Of a DNA stretch of 64,000 nucleotides, positions 29,891-37,577 are shown piece after piece. The stretch comes from Aggregatimonas sangjinii. GTDB taxonomy: Bacteria; Bacteroidota; Bacteroidia; Flavobacteriales; Flavobacteriaceae. Position 1 is the stretch's first letter, and the number at the start of each line of letters is the position of its first letter. The stretch is from contig NZ_CP040710.1 in NCBI RefSeq assembly GCF_005943945.1, positions 3,517,501 through 3,581,500 on the forward strand, in the 5' to 3' direction. Under the pieces are notes generated by a model. The model searched no databases and was not told where the DNA came from. It saw only the letters and a program-made list of their open reading frames with translations. Both the position numbers and the translations under genes were made by a program.

Positions 29891-30253
29891 ATTATTTTCT
29901 TGACCTCTACTCAGGTTTAGTACTGGTGCGAACCGATGAATGCAGCCCCTTTACCGATTTATCGTTCTTCGTATCATCTACAATTATGATGTGTTAAAGG
30001 TTTCAAATGACCCAAGAAGCCGAGTAAAGTCAATTCCGATTTTAGAATCGTTGGCTATCCTATCGGTGGCAACTTATCTTCCACAATACGTCTGTCACGT
30101 CTTGAAAGGATGAGTTCCCGAATCCAATCTTAGATACGATGTTAAATATGCAAAGGTTGTAAAGAGGAGGCAATGAATAACTAAATCATACACCTCAACA
30201 TAAAAGCTTTATGCATTTCGATGGGAGGTCTTTGAATTGGGATACTGCAAGAT
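29891..30253. other. Intergenic between convergent genes, no recognised feature
   Basis: About 360 bases between the pirin and regulator stop codons. Short frames here have stops throughout. I did not find a strong terminator hairpin with a T-run. Confidence 0.5.
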
Positions 30254-31720
30254 TTAATCGGAGATGTCACCATTTTCGAAGGATGTCTTCAACACGTTTC
30301 TCACCTTCCGCCACAGGTTCTTCGATTCCAGGCTCTGCTGTCCGATATCACCCATAAGGTGACCAAGACCCAGTTCTTGGGTATTTCCATCATGTGGTAT
30401 TGTCAAAACGCCTTCATCCGATATCATGGCCATGTCCCATTCCGTAAAATCCCGTGAAGGCTTCGAACCTTTCCATATCGTCTGCACATCGAAATGTCTA
30501 GAATCTTTCTTTATCTTTTCATAGAGTTCCAGTACGTCCCTTCTAGGCCCCTCGATCAGCTGAAAGAATACATTTCTATGGTAAATCAAGCTCCCCGTAA
30601 TATCTAGGGAATTGTTATTGCTTTTGGAAGTCATAAGGATATCCCCCACGGTCTCTCCATCGACATCTGGCTTGGCCATAGACCGATAGGAAATCTCATA
30701 GAGCAAATTGTCCTTACGCAATGTGTTTCTGTAGTCACTGGGAAGCACCCCGTATCTGTCCTGAAACTGTTTGGAAAAAAAACTTCTGCTCGTATAACCC
30801 ACTTTGTAACAAATCTGGGAAACGTTCATGTCCGTTTCATTGAACAACTCACGCGCACGCTCCAAACGTATGTTCGCCGTATACTTATTGATCGAATGAC
30901 CGTAAAGAAAGCGCACTCCGCTTTGGAGCTTTTTCGGGCTAAGGCCGGTTCTTCTGGAGAGTTCCTTCACGGGTAATTTTTCACCAATATTCTCCTTAAT
31001 GTAATCGCCCATTAAAGCAATACCCGAAAGCTCCTCTTTTGTGAGGTCGGGCTGTAGACTTTCAGTATCTATATCGTGGTCATGCGCCGCTATCTGGGAG
31101 GCAAGCATACCTAAAATTGCCGATTCGACCAGCAATCTGCCGACCAGATCTGTTCTTTTGTTTTTAACGATTCTTTCTGTGTAAAACCCTGTCCTGAAAT
31201 CGATATTACCAAAATACCGGTAGGATTGCTTTGCATTCGCCTCCCCGAATATTTCGGAAAGATGGGCCTTTAATTGCGTCTTGGTATTTGATCTCCGATT
31301 ATCCAACTTGTTTGGCTCAATAATCAAGAAGCAGCTTTCGAATCGGATTTTTCCCGGAATTTTGAACTGTGCTTTGGAGTCGGGTTCGCCGGAGAGTATA
31401 AAATTCTGGCGCTCGCCTATCTTTTTAGCCATGCCCTCGTTCGGAAATTTCGTCATTTGGTACCCGGAGAGATGATAGCCGAAATAGAATAAGCGATTCT
31501 TGGAGAAATTCAGATCGATTGTATAATCTCTGGTAAACTCGATATTGTAAATCCAAGCGGTGAGCCCGGGAAACACCTCGTAAAGGCTAATATAGCCCTT
31601 ACCGTTACCATTGTTCAACGATAGTTTTGCCGCACCGAGATCCTCCAGCAAATCTCCGTTCAGGTTGACAGCAAACTGCCGCAACATTTCCAGTGGGTTT
31701 TTTTCCTTTAAATCCAACAT
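30254..31720 (-). CDS. AraC-family transcription regulator with C-terminal BLUF photosensor domain
   Basis: A 488-residue fusion. Residues 1-230 are an unclassified N-terminal region. Residues about 237-335 are an AraC double helix-turn-helix (LPVKELSRRTGLSPKKLQ, then MNVSQICYKVGYTSRSFFSKQF). Residues about 338-435 are a BLUF domain. The flavin-binding residues of AppA (Tyr21, Asn45, Gln63, Trp104, Met106) correspond to Tyr345, Asn369, Gln387, Trp428 and Met430 with identical spacing. This predicts blue-light control of DNA binding or of a light-regulated regulon. Target genes are unknown. No photosynthesis gene is nearby; the closest neighbour is the pirin and sulfatase cluster on the opposite strand. 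Confidence 0.88.
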   Translation of the reverse strand: MLDLKEKNPLEMLRQFAVNLNGDLLEDLGAAKLSLNNGNGKGYISLYEVFPGLTAWIYNIEFTRDYTIDLNFSKNRLFYFGYHLSGYQMTKFPNEGMAKKIGERQNFILSGEPDSKAQFKIPGKIRFESCFLIIEPNKLDNRRSNTKTQLKAHLSEIFGEANAKQSYRYFGNIDFRTGFYTERIVKNKRTDLVGRLLVESAILGMLASQIAAHDHDIDTESLQPDLTKEELSGIALMGDYIKENIGEKLPVKELSRRTGLSPKKLQSGVRFLYGHSINKYTANIRLERARELFNETDMNVSQICYKVGYTSRSFFSKQFQDRYGVLPSDYRNTLRKDNLLYEISYRSMAKPDVDGETVGDILMTSKSNNNSLDITGSLIYHRNVFFQLIEGPRRDVLELYEKIKKDSRHFDVQTIWKGSKPSRDFTEWDMAMISDEGVLTIPHDGNTQELGLGHLMGDIGQQSLESKNLWRKVRNVLKTSFENGDISD

Positions 31721-31900
31721 TTCTTTTGGGGACAGAGTTCAAATATATTAAAAACAGCACAAAAATCCATTAATATCAATTGATTTAGTATTGCCCTTTT
31801 AACGACTCTCTCTTACGGCGGGCGGGCCTCTCGCTCCTCTTATTTGAAGGGGATTGAATCCATAAAACAAGAAAAATTTCCAATTTATTAGAGATTTTAT

Positions 31901-32021
31901 AGCGATCTGGACGGGACTCCCTCCTACGGCGGACAAACTTCTCGTCCCTCCAATTTTTTCTCTTGAACAAACTCCATAAAAAAGCCCCAACAAATATTGA
32001 GGCTTATTGCGGTCTGGACGG
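31901..32021. repeat. Left 121-bp direct repeat of the island (attL-like)
   Basis: Matches 38919-39039 at about 95% identity with no gaps, at constant offset 7018. It ends in GGTCTGGACGG, the last 11 bases of the tRNA-Asp gene. It includes a copy of the tRNA terminator (31978-32004). The sequence diverges sharply immediately afterwards, at the expected insertion boundary. Confidence 0.85.
31904..31919 (-). repeat. Partial tRNA-Asp 3' end, degenerate copy
   Basis: Reads GATCTGGACGGGACTC on the + strand, against GGTCTGGACGGGACTC in the intact tRNA-Asp (39029-39044). It looks like a scar of an earlier insertion at the tRNA. A second such copy lies at 38922-38937. Confidence 0.6.
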
Positions 32022-32176
32022 CCCCGAGGCTTCGGGGGAACTTTTCTTGAAAACGCCCTGGATTAAAAGGCTGCCAAGGGGTCGATTTTAAGGCGCACCG
32101 CGAGGCTCACCTTTTAACATAGGTTTAATATTCAAAGAAGTCCTGAATTCTGATTATTGGTAAAATTGTTTAAAGT

Positions 32177-32194
32177 CATACTTTATTTTAACTT
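32177..32194 (-). repeat. Cassette-end motif, copy 7 (degenerate)
   Basis: CATACTTTATTTTAACTT on the + strand, 15 of 18 identical to the consensus AATCCTTTATTTGAACTT. It lies about 16 bases beyond the stop of the YdeI-like gene, where the other copies fall at gene 3' ends. Confidence 0.5.
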
Positions 32195-32210
32195 TAATTT
32201 AGTCGACGGT

Positions 32211-32782
32211 TCAACTTCCAGGTAATTTTTCTCCTCTGGCCGAAAGGTTTACAATTTTGTCTATCCTATTCCTTCTTGTCTTATTCGTCTTTGCCAGTTT
32301 AACCCAGCGCAGGACAAATCGTTTGCTCGAGTCATTAATGTTATAAAAGAAATCCTTGGCTTCTTGCTTTCGCGAAAGCGCTGTTTCCAAATCATCTGGA
32401 ACAATCAGCTTGTCCACATCATCAAGAAAGTTCCAAAGACCACTTTTCTTACTATCTTCGATTGACAGGAAGCCCGCTTCCTCCATTTTGCCTTCATCAA
32501 TCAATCTGGCCGCTCGGTCTTTATACGTTTTGCTCCAATGCTGTACTTTTCTTGGTGAAATAAGCTGCATTGTACGTTCATCATCCAGTTTCATGCGCCT
32601 GCCGTCAATCCAGCCAAAGCACAACAATTCTTCCAGAACTAGGTCTCTATCGACGTATTTATCAGGAGTACTCTTTTTATAGGTAACCAAATACTCTCAT
32701 CTTGAGAATGATGTTCTTGCAGCCAGTTACGAAGCTGCTTCTTAGAAGCTATTTCGAGTTTTTCAAACTTATCTGGGTTCAT
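32211..32782 (-). pseudogene. YdeI/OmpD-associated-like protein, frameshifted
   Basis: The 3' frame (32211-32690) encodes YDEI-like WIDGRRMKLDDERTMQ..., and a separate frame from the ATG at 32782 encodes MNPDKFEKLEIASKKQ and continues to ESIW. They join at about 32690 where YdeI proteins have IW(L)VTYKK. The sequence reads ATTTGGTTACC; restoring one TTGG copy (ATTTGGTTGGTTACC) would rejoin the frames, which fits a 4-bp slippage deletion. YdeI/OmpD-associated proteins are small and poorly understood. It starts about 10 bases after the DUF1801-like gene. Confidence 0.7.
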
Positions 32783-32791
32783 TAATTTCTA

Positions 32792-33094
32792 TCAATGCAG
32801 TATACTCGCAATTAACGTTTCTATTTGTTCCCAATCTACCAAGGAACCTTCGGGAATTTCCAAATTTTCCGAGCTAGTGGTCGTCCCCCATCTTTGCGTC
32901 TTATCCAATTCCAAATGGGGAGTATTAAAGAAACAGAACTTGACTTTTTTTGAAAGCGGCACTAGCGAAACTACTAAATCCCCATTATGATGCCACATGG
33001 TTTGTTTCCATTTTTCAATGGGTTTTAGTTCTGGGAATTTTTCAGCTAATAAATTCTTAAAGCTTTCTTGAATAGTATGTTGTTTTGCACGCAT
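32792..33094 (-). CDS. DUF1801-like protein
   Basis: A 100-residue cytoplasmic protein. The KPIEKWKQTMWHHNGDLVVSL segment (shown in part) and LDWEQIETLI-like end resemble DUF1801/YdhG-type proteins. Function is unknown. It begins with ATG and is preceded by an AAAGGA element 6 bases upstream, part of the 18-nt cassette-end motif, which may serve as its ribosome binding site. The YdeI-like gene starts 10 bases after its stop with no motif between, so the two look like a single unit. Confidence 0.6.
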   Translation of the reverse strand: MRAKQHTIQESFKNLLAEKFPELKPIEKWKQTMWHHNGDLVVSLVPLSKKVKFCFFNTPHLELDKTQRWGTTTSSENLEIPEGSLVDWEQIETLIASILH

Positions 33095-33098
33095 AACT

Positions 33099-33116
33099 AA
33101 TCCTTTATTTGAACTT
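33099..33116 (-). repeat. Cassette-end motif, copy 6 (consensus)
   Basis: AATCCTTTATTTGAACTT on the + strand, located 9 bases past the stop of the 146-aa gene and immediately before the DUF1801-like start. On the minus strand the AAAGGA core precedes the ATG. Confidence 0.75.
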
Positions 33117-33125
33117 AGTTCTTTG

Positions 33126-33566
33126 TTAGTTAAAGTTTTTTAGTTCTATAATTTCCGCAGTTTGACCCGAGATTTTTAGAGTCCGTCCAGTTACAAAAGT
33201 GAAAATCAACGCTTCTAATTCTTCACTACTCTTTTTAAAATCAGTTGGTTCATCCATAATTTCATTACCCGAATAGCCGAATCCAAATAGGTCAGGAGTA
33301 TTTTTATCATTCTCCAAATGTTCGATAGGATAGTCATTATCATTTTCTTTAGTCCACACGCCTTTTACACCATCTATCTTTATACAAAACCAAACGGGAG
33401 CGGCTTCATTCACCCATTCCGCTTCTCTTTTTTCGTAAAACAACTTTATAGATTTACTATCATTGATTGTTTCTGTCCACAAATAATCATTATGAAGATC
33501 TATCCAAATATCACCATAGGAAATTTCAGTAAAAGATGATTCAATAGTGAAATTTTTGAGATTCAT
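33126..33566 (-). CDS. Unknown protein, 146 aa
   Basis: I do not recognise this protein. It is acidic, aromatic-rich and lacks a signal or membrane helix, so it is probably cytoplasmic. It looks like alternating beta-strands (YGDIWIDLHNDYLW, PVWFCIKIDGVKGVW) with a C-terminal hydrophobic strand (EALIFTFVTGR). It ends 9 bases before cassette-end motif copy 6 and starts after a spacer carrying the palindrome TTACTATATAGTAA. Its orientation is that of the other island cassettes. Confidence 0.6.
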   Translation of the reverse strand: MNLKNFTIESSFTEISYGDIWIDLHNDYLWTETINDSKSIKLFYEKREAEWVNEAAPVWFCIKIDGVKGVWTKENDNDYPIEHLENDKNTPDLFGFGYSGNEIMDEPTDFKKSSEELEALIFTFVTGRTLKISGQTAEIIELKNFN

Positions 33567-33583
33567 TAAATTGTAAATAACGA

Positions 33584-33597
33584 TTACTATATAGTAA
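33584..33597. repeat. Perfect 14-bp palindrome TTACTATATAGTAA
   Basis: Lies in the 94-base gap between the MltG and 146-aa genes, about 18-31 bases upstream of the latter's ATG. It could be an operator for that gene; no other copy was noticed in the window. Confidence 0.35.
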
Positions 33598-33638
33598 CAA
33601 GTTGCCGTATTTCTATTTTGAACTTACTTCGATTTAAG

Positions 33639-33656
33639 AATCCTTTATTTGAACTT
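33639..33656 (-). repeat. Cassette-end motif, copy 5 (consensus)
   Basis: AATCCTTTATTTGAACTT on the + strand, five bases beyond the mltG stop. A partial second copy (TATTTTGAACTT) lies about 25 bases further downstream. Confidence 0.75.
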
Positions 33657-33660
33657 TACA

Positions 33661-34710
33661 TTATTTCCCTCGTTGGCCAGACAACCACTTTTGATAATCA
33701 GCTTTGCCCTTAGCAAACTCACTTGCACTGGAGTAAAAGTGATGTGAACCATCGTTGGCCTCTACATTTAGAACATAATAAATATTTTCCGTCTTTGCTG
33801 GATTTAGGGCCGCTTCAATAGCCGTCTTGCTAGGCGAACTGATAGGGCCAGGTGGCAATCCACGAATCTTTCGAGTATTGTAAGGATGGTCTACTTCAAC
33901 ATCACTTTTGTGAATTATGCCATCCCAACGGCCGAGCAGTTTGGCAATGTATACATTGGTAGCATCAATTCCCAGGGGAATTCCCCGTTCAAGACGATTA
34001 TAAATTACAGAAGCAACCAAATCGCGCTCAGCATCAATCTTTGACTCATTTTCAATAAGACTTGCGATTATAACAATCTCTTGCTTTGTTCTTCCCATCT
34101 CCAGTGCCAATCCATCCCATTCCGTAAGCCAAACTGATTTAAATTGTTGCACTATTTTAGCAATTACCTCCTTGGGGTGAGCATCCAATTTAAACTCGTA
34201 AGTTGTAGGGTAAAGGTAGCCTTCAAGATTTTGTGCTTTTGAATCAATATCTTCAATTAAGCTAGTATCATCCATCAATAACAGCACCTCCTTTTCAGTC
34301 ATCAATGGTTCTACCGGAAATTCTTTAACAATACGTTTGGCAATCTCGAAGCGCGTCCAGCCTTCTGGAATAGTAAGTGTTTTGGTGCGTTTTCTTCCGG
34401 TCTTAAGTAGGTTAATTACTTCTATAGGGCTTATTGGAGATGGGAATTGGTAATCACCTGCTTCCATCCTAGCATCGCTATTAAAGAATCGTAAATATAT
34501 CTTAGTTGCAAGAGGTGCTTGGAGAATATTTTGTTCGCCCAACATTTCAAGGATACTATTAGAAGGAGTGCCTTGTTTGATTGTAATATAATTATCAGAA
34601 TTACTATGGCTTATAGGGCTATTTAGGATATTGTAAAACCAAAAAAAGAATCCACCAGCAATTAAGACGATCAATATTAAAATTACCTTCAGAGGGCGAG
34701 TGAATTTCAT
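33661..34710 (-). CDS. Endolytic transglycosylase MltG-like
   Basis: A 349-residue single-pass membrane protein with an N-terminal anchor (residues about 8-26), a LysM-like region and the YceG catalytic domain. IIASLIENESKIDAERDLVAS aligns with the active-site block of E. coli MltG; Glu220 sits where the E. coli catalytic Glu218 is (from memory). MltG cleaves nascent glycan strands and so terminates peptidoglycan polymerisation. Having an mltG on an island beside cassette-like genes is unusual. Whether another copy exists elsewhere cannot be seen. Confidence 0.88.
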   Translation of the reverse strand: MKFTRPLKVILILIVLIAGGFFFWFYNILNSPISHSNSDNYITIKQGTPSNSILEMLGEQNILQAPLATKIYLRFFNSDARMEAGDYQFPSPISPIEVINLLKTGRKRTKTLTIPEGWTRFEIAKRIVKEFPVEPLMTEKEVLLLMDDTSLIEDIDSKAQNLEGYLYPTTYEFKLDAHPKEVIAKIVQQFKSVWLTEWDGLALEMGRTKQEIVIIASLIENESKIDAERDLVASVIYNRLERGIPLGIDATNVYIAKLLGRWDGIIHKSDVEVDHPYNTRKIRGLPPGPISSPSKTAIEAALNPAKTENIYYVLNVEANDGSHHFYSSASEFAKGKADYQKWLSGQRGK

Positions 34711-34726
34711 CTCAGGCTATTTTTAC

Positions 34727-34744
34727 TATCCTTTAATTGAACTT
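34727..34744 (-). repeat. Cassette-end motif, copy 4
   Basis: TATCCTTTAATTGAACTT on the + strand, overlapping the toxin stop codon and last codons. It sits after the toxin only; none separates toxin from antitoxin. Confidence 0.7.
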
Positions 34745-35038
34745 AAGTAATTCACTCATCTTTTCAGGGTCATCAAAATTCCCCCAGAAGTATTCAATCT
34801 CAATTATGTCGTCCAAGATTCGATAAAACATAGTTGTATGTTTTGTGATAAATGCTTCTCGACTGATAGTATCATATTGAGAAACCTTGAACATTTCCGG
34901 ATTCTTCCGGATCAACGTGATAGTATGGTCTACCATATCAACAAAATTCGTTGCAATCTCAACGATCCAAATATCCAATAGGTAATCGACTATTCCGTTG
35001 AAGGACTGGTCTGCCTTTCTAGTCCACCTCACATTCAT
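34733..35038 (-). CDS. ParE/RelE-type toxin
   Basis: A 101-residue basic and aromatic protein with the ParE/RelE-superfamily pattern: an N-terminal strand then helical hairpin (TRKADQSFNGIVDYLLD) and a C-terminal strand pair (MFYRILDDIIEIEYFWGN). Its start overlaps the antitoxin stop by 4 bases. ParE toxins poison gyrase whereas RelE toxins cut mRNA on ribosomes; which applies here is not determined. The module likely stabilises the island. Confidence 0.7.
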   Translation of the reverse strand: MNVRWTRKADQSFNGIVDYLLDIWIVEIATNFVDMVDHTITLIRKNPEMFKVSQYDTISREAFITKHTTMFYRILDDIIEIEYFWGNFDDPEKMSELLKFN

Positions 35039-35346
35039 GCACGCAGCTTTTTACGTACATCATGCATAACCTCCATGTGGGCCTTTGTTCTACCATTCTT
35101 GCTATCCTCACGGCTAGTCCTCAAAGCTTCCTTGATCTCGAAGGCCTTGGCTTCTTCAGGAAAAAGAATATTACTAAGAATTACCATTTCATCAATAGTA
35201 AAACTCTTCTTCTTCACCTTGTTGTAGAATGTAGCACGGGAAATCCCAAGTTGCTCAATCAAGTACTCTTTCTTGAATTTACTGTCATCGATGTAACAAC
35301 CAATATTTTCCAATAAATTCTGGTATCCGTATACAATGTCTAACAT
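35035..35346 (-). CDS. Antitoxin with helix-turn-helix
   Basis: A 103-residue protein upstream of and overlapping the toxin. Residues about 30-60 contain a helix-turn-helix (LIEQLGISRATFYNKVKKKS) and the C-terminus is charged and probably disordered until bound by the toxin (EALRTSREDSKNGRTKAH). It probably neutralises the toxin and represses the operon by binding upstream, as most type II antitoxins do. Confidence 0.65.
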   Translation of the reverse strand: MLDIVYGYQNLLENIGCYIDDSKFKKEYLIEQLGISRATFYNKVKKKSFTIDEMVILSNILFPEEAKAFEIKEALRTSREDSKNGRTKAHMEVMHDVRKKLRA

Positions 35347-35425
35347 TATGACGTATTTTATTATCCTATATTAGACTAATATACTAAATTAATTGGACAT
35401 TTTTATAAATATCCTTTAGGAAAAC

Positions 35426-35443
35426 AATCGTTTATTTGAATTT
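35426..35443 (-). repeat. Cassette-end motif, copy 3
   Basis: AATCGTTTATTTGAATTT on the + strand, overlapping the end of the YcxB-like gene. The minus-strand core is AAACGA rather than AAAGGA. Confidence 0.7.
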
Positions 35444-35938
35444 TGTTGAAACAAGTCTTTTTAGGTTATTGAATTCCAGCGGACTCATGGATTTCGCAGG
35501 AATAATAAAATTTTCAGTTCCAAGTAACCATATATGCGAGTCAAATATCTTCACTCTTTTAAAATTGGACCATTTTTCAATCGTCTCTTCATTATCTTGA
35601 ATGATTGAAAAATATTCATCGGTAACCACTATTTTGTGGCTTTCATACTTTTCTTGAGAGTCAAGGTATTCTTTTATTTGACGCCTCCATTTTCTAACAG
35701 CCATAGCTCGATCCACGTAAACGAATAGGAAGATTGCAATAATTACTAATGAAAAAGCAAAGAAGTCATAATTATTCTTGACAACGGAATAAATACAAAG
35801 TCCCAACAACACAAAACCAGCTATTAATAGATTTCTAAAGGATGATTTTGTTCACTCATCTTTAACATAGTTACCGCGTCCGTTGATGAAATAAAGCTCT
35901 TCGAAATCTTTCCTCTTAAAAGTAAGTGCTATTTCCAA
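35432..35938 (-). pseudogene. YcxB-like membrane protein with in-frame stop
   Basis: The frame reads from TTG at 35938 (AAAGGA nine bases upstream supports this start) through LEIALTFKRKDFEELYFINGRGNYVKDE, hits TGA at 35852-35854, and continues SSFRNLLIAGFVLLGL and the hydrophobic segment to a YcxB-like C-terminus (AKSMSPLEFNNLKRLVSTK). The TGA most simply replaces a TGG tryptophan. If translated whole it would have two membrane helices and a PH-like tail. Inactivation, stop readthrough or an assembly error are all possible. Confidence 0.6.
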
Positions 35939-35945
35939 TTTTGAT

Positions 35946-35963
35946 TATCCTTTATTTAGATTT
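35946..35963 (-). repeat. Cassette-end motif, copy 2 (degenerate)
   Basis: TATCCTTTATTTAGATTT on the + strand, 14 of 18 identical, located 30 bases beyond the zinc-ribbon stop and directly before the YcxB start. Confidence 0.6.
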
Positions 35964-35994
35964 TAATCAACTAAAAAAATAAATCATTTGAAGG

Positions 35995-36156
35995 CTAATT
36001 CCTAAACTCTTTAGAGCAATCAAAACAAAAGAAACCTCTTTTTTTAAACAATAAAGGGAAGCCTAACAACAAGACCGAAATAGCCCAGTCCTTTCTTGAA
36101 AAATAGGGATTCGAAATCTCATTCCCATTACAATATGGACATCTAAATTGACTCAT
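35995..36156 (-). CDS. Small zinc-ribbon protein, 53 aa
   Basis: A 53-codon ATG-to-TAG frame. The product MSQFRCPYCNGNEISN... has two cysteine pairs, C6-x2-C9 and C44-x2-C47, flanking a hydrophobic central segment (WAISVLLLGFPLLF), so it reads as a zinc ribbon with a membrane or packing helix. Motif copies lie on both sides, as expected for a cassette gene. I do not know its function. Confidence 0.6.
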   Translation of the reverse strand: MSQFRCPYCNGNEISNPYFSRKDWAISVLLLGFPLLFKKRGFFCFDCSKEFRN

Positions 36157-36165
36157 AAAAAAAAT

Positions 36166-36183
36166 AATCGTTTATTTGAACTT
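36166..36183 (-). repeat. Cassette-end motif, copy 1
   Basis: AATCGTTTATTTGAACTT on the + strand, immediately after the HNH stop. It differs from the consensus only at G for C in position 5. Confidence 0.75.
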
Positions 36184-36929
36184 TAATCATCAATTTTACT
36201 AAAACCTTCTTCTAAAACAATATCTCCAGATCTTGTTCTTAGAATAAGAGTTTTAGCATTTATGTATATAATTTCACTATCAAATGCTGCTTCATTTGTA
36301 TCCTCATAGGAAACCATGATTTTCTTGCCCTCTAGTTTATAAAGAAAATGTGTATTAAGTTCCTCTTGGCAGTCTAAAAAGGCAAATTGGATGTACCTCT
36401 TGTTAGTTGTAAATTCGATGTAATCTGGTTTGAAGTCTGGGCAACCATCACCTGAATGTATAACCTTGACAATAGATCTATTAACTGTTCTAGTTATATA
36501 TTTCCATTTACCTAACAACAGCTGATATAATCCAATTTCATTTTCTGGTAAAGGTGGTATATCTTTAAATAACCTAATTTGACCGACTTCTATATTTCCA
36601 CCTCTACCAATATATAATGGATTAGGTGACTTTTCCCTTTTTGCAGATACTTCTAAATAGAGTTTATCTCTATAGCTCCTAAGTTCTTTTATAGTATAAC
36701 CTTTGCTCTGACTTGTTTTACCATCAAATTTATCATGATGCACCAGGCATAACCAGGCAAGATTATTTAAACTACTATTCGTTCTATCACCATCAATATG
36801 TGCTATTTGGCCATATTTCTCTCTAAAATCATTGTCAATACCATAACAAAGACAACATTTTCTAGAACTTGACGTAAGTAATATTGTTTCAGTTTCCGCT
36901 TTAGTTATCGCCCTTTTTCCTTTTGCCAT
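36183..36929 (-). CDS. HNH-type nuclease-like protein
   Basis: A 248-residue protein whose first 70 residues form an HNH/zinc-finger: C25-x2-C28, AHIDGDRTNSSLNNLAWLC with C61, then HHDKFDG (H64, H65). This is the HNH endonuclease fold; catalytic activity is not proven. Residues 75-248 are an unassigned region of mostly beta pattern. It lies between the resolvase remnant and a zinc-ribbon gene, all on the minus strand, and is followed by a cassette-end motif. A restriction-like or anti-phage role is plausible but unproven. Confidence 0.65.
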   Translation of the reverse strand: MAKGKRAITKAETETILLTSSSRKCCLCYGIDNDFREKYGQIAHIDGDRTNSSLNNLAWLCLVHHDKFDGKTSQSKGYTIKELRSYRDKLYLEVSAKREKSPNPLYIGRGGNIEVGQIRLFKDIPPLPENEIGLYQLLLGKWKYITRTVNRSIVKVIHSGDGCPDFKPDYIEFTTNKRYIQFAFLDCQEELNTHFLYKLEGKKIMVSYEDTNEAAFDSEIIYINAKTLILRTRSGDIVLEEGFSKIDD

Positions 36930-36956
36930 TGTTTATATTATGACTCCTTAATATAT

Positions 36957-36974
36957 ATTCCTACATTTAAACTT
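36957..36974 (-). repeat. Cassette-end motif at recombinase end (degenerate)
   Basis: ATTCCTACATTTAAACTT on the + strand, 14 of 18 matching, overlapping the recombinase stop. It fits the pattern but is too diverged to be sure. Confidence 0.4.
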
Positions 36975-37577
36975 CTTGTTTATAGGGCCTCAACTTCCCA
37001 GCTGGATCTCTAATCCGTAAGTATTTGTAGTAGGTTGCCCTAGAAATATCCAATAGCTCGCAAATTTCAGTTACGGTCATTTTCCCTGTTTGAAATACTC
37101 CTCGCAAAGTACCGCTTTTTGTTGATTTTTCTTGCTCAATCTCTTTGGGGCGACCAAGATTTTGACACGACGTCTAGCGGATTACAAACCAGCCTTGGTG
37201 CGTTCGGTTATACGATCGCGTTCAAGTTGGGCATGCGCAGCGAACATATTAACTAAAATTTGGGATGCGCTGATTTTTGGTAGAATCTATGAAGGGTTCG
37301 GTAATACTCTTAAATTTCACACCTTTTTCTTCCAGTTCGTTCATTAACTTGATGAAATGTATCAAACTTCGCGCAAGGCGGTCCAATTTCTAGACTACGA
37401 TGGTATCTCCCTCTCGAACATACTGCCATAGTTTTTGGAGATTTTTGCGTTCTTATACTGCTCTTGAAACTTTATCGGTGTATATGTTTTCTGATCGATT
37501 CCTTCTTTTAAAAGCGCGTCGATCTGTAGATTCAACGACTAATCTGCATTACTTAGTCTCGCATACCCAAAAACCAT
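36967..37577 (-). pseudogene. Serine recombinase (resolvase/invertase family), decayed
   Basis: Reading from ATG 37577, fragments match a resolvase in order: VFGYARLSNAD (with the catalytic Ser), LNLQIDALLKEGID, the WKLDRLARSL-like block, LMNELEEKGVKFKSITEPFID, HAQLERDRITERTKAGL, then in another frame LGRPKEIEQEKSTKSG and the C-terminal HTH (MTVTEICELLDISRATYYKYL). Stops interrupt at the NAD*SLN, VV*KLD and AGL*SA positions and at least two frameshifts occur. The gene is dead. It sits at the upstream end of the co-oriented minus-strand gene array. Confidence 0.85.

Noticed and set aside
31785-31993. Minus-strand ORFs of 61 and 64 aa over the left repeat
   Set aside because: Overlapping frames in a degenerate tRNA-flank repeat with arginine-rich composition from GC-rich sequence. 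The matching stretch in the right repeat behaves the same way, so they are not genes.
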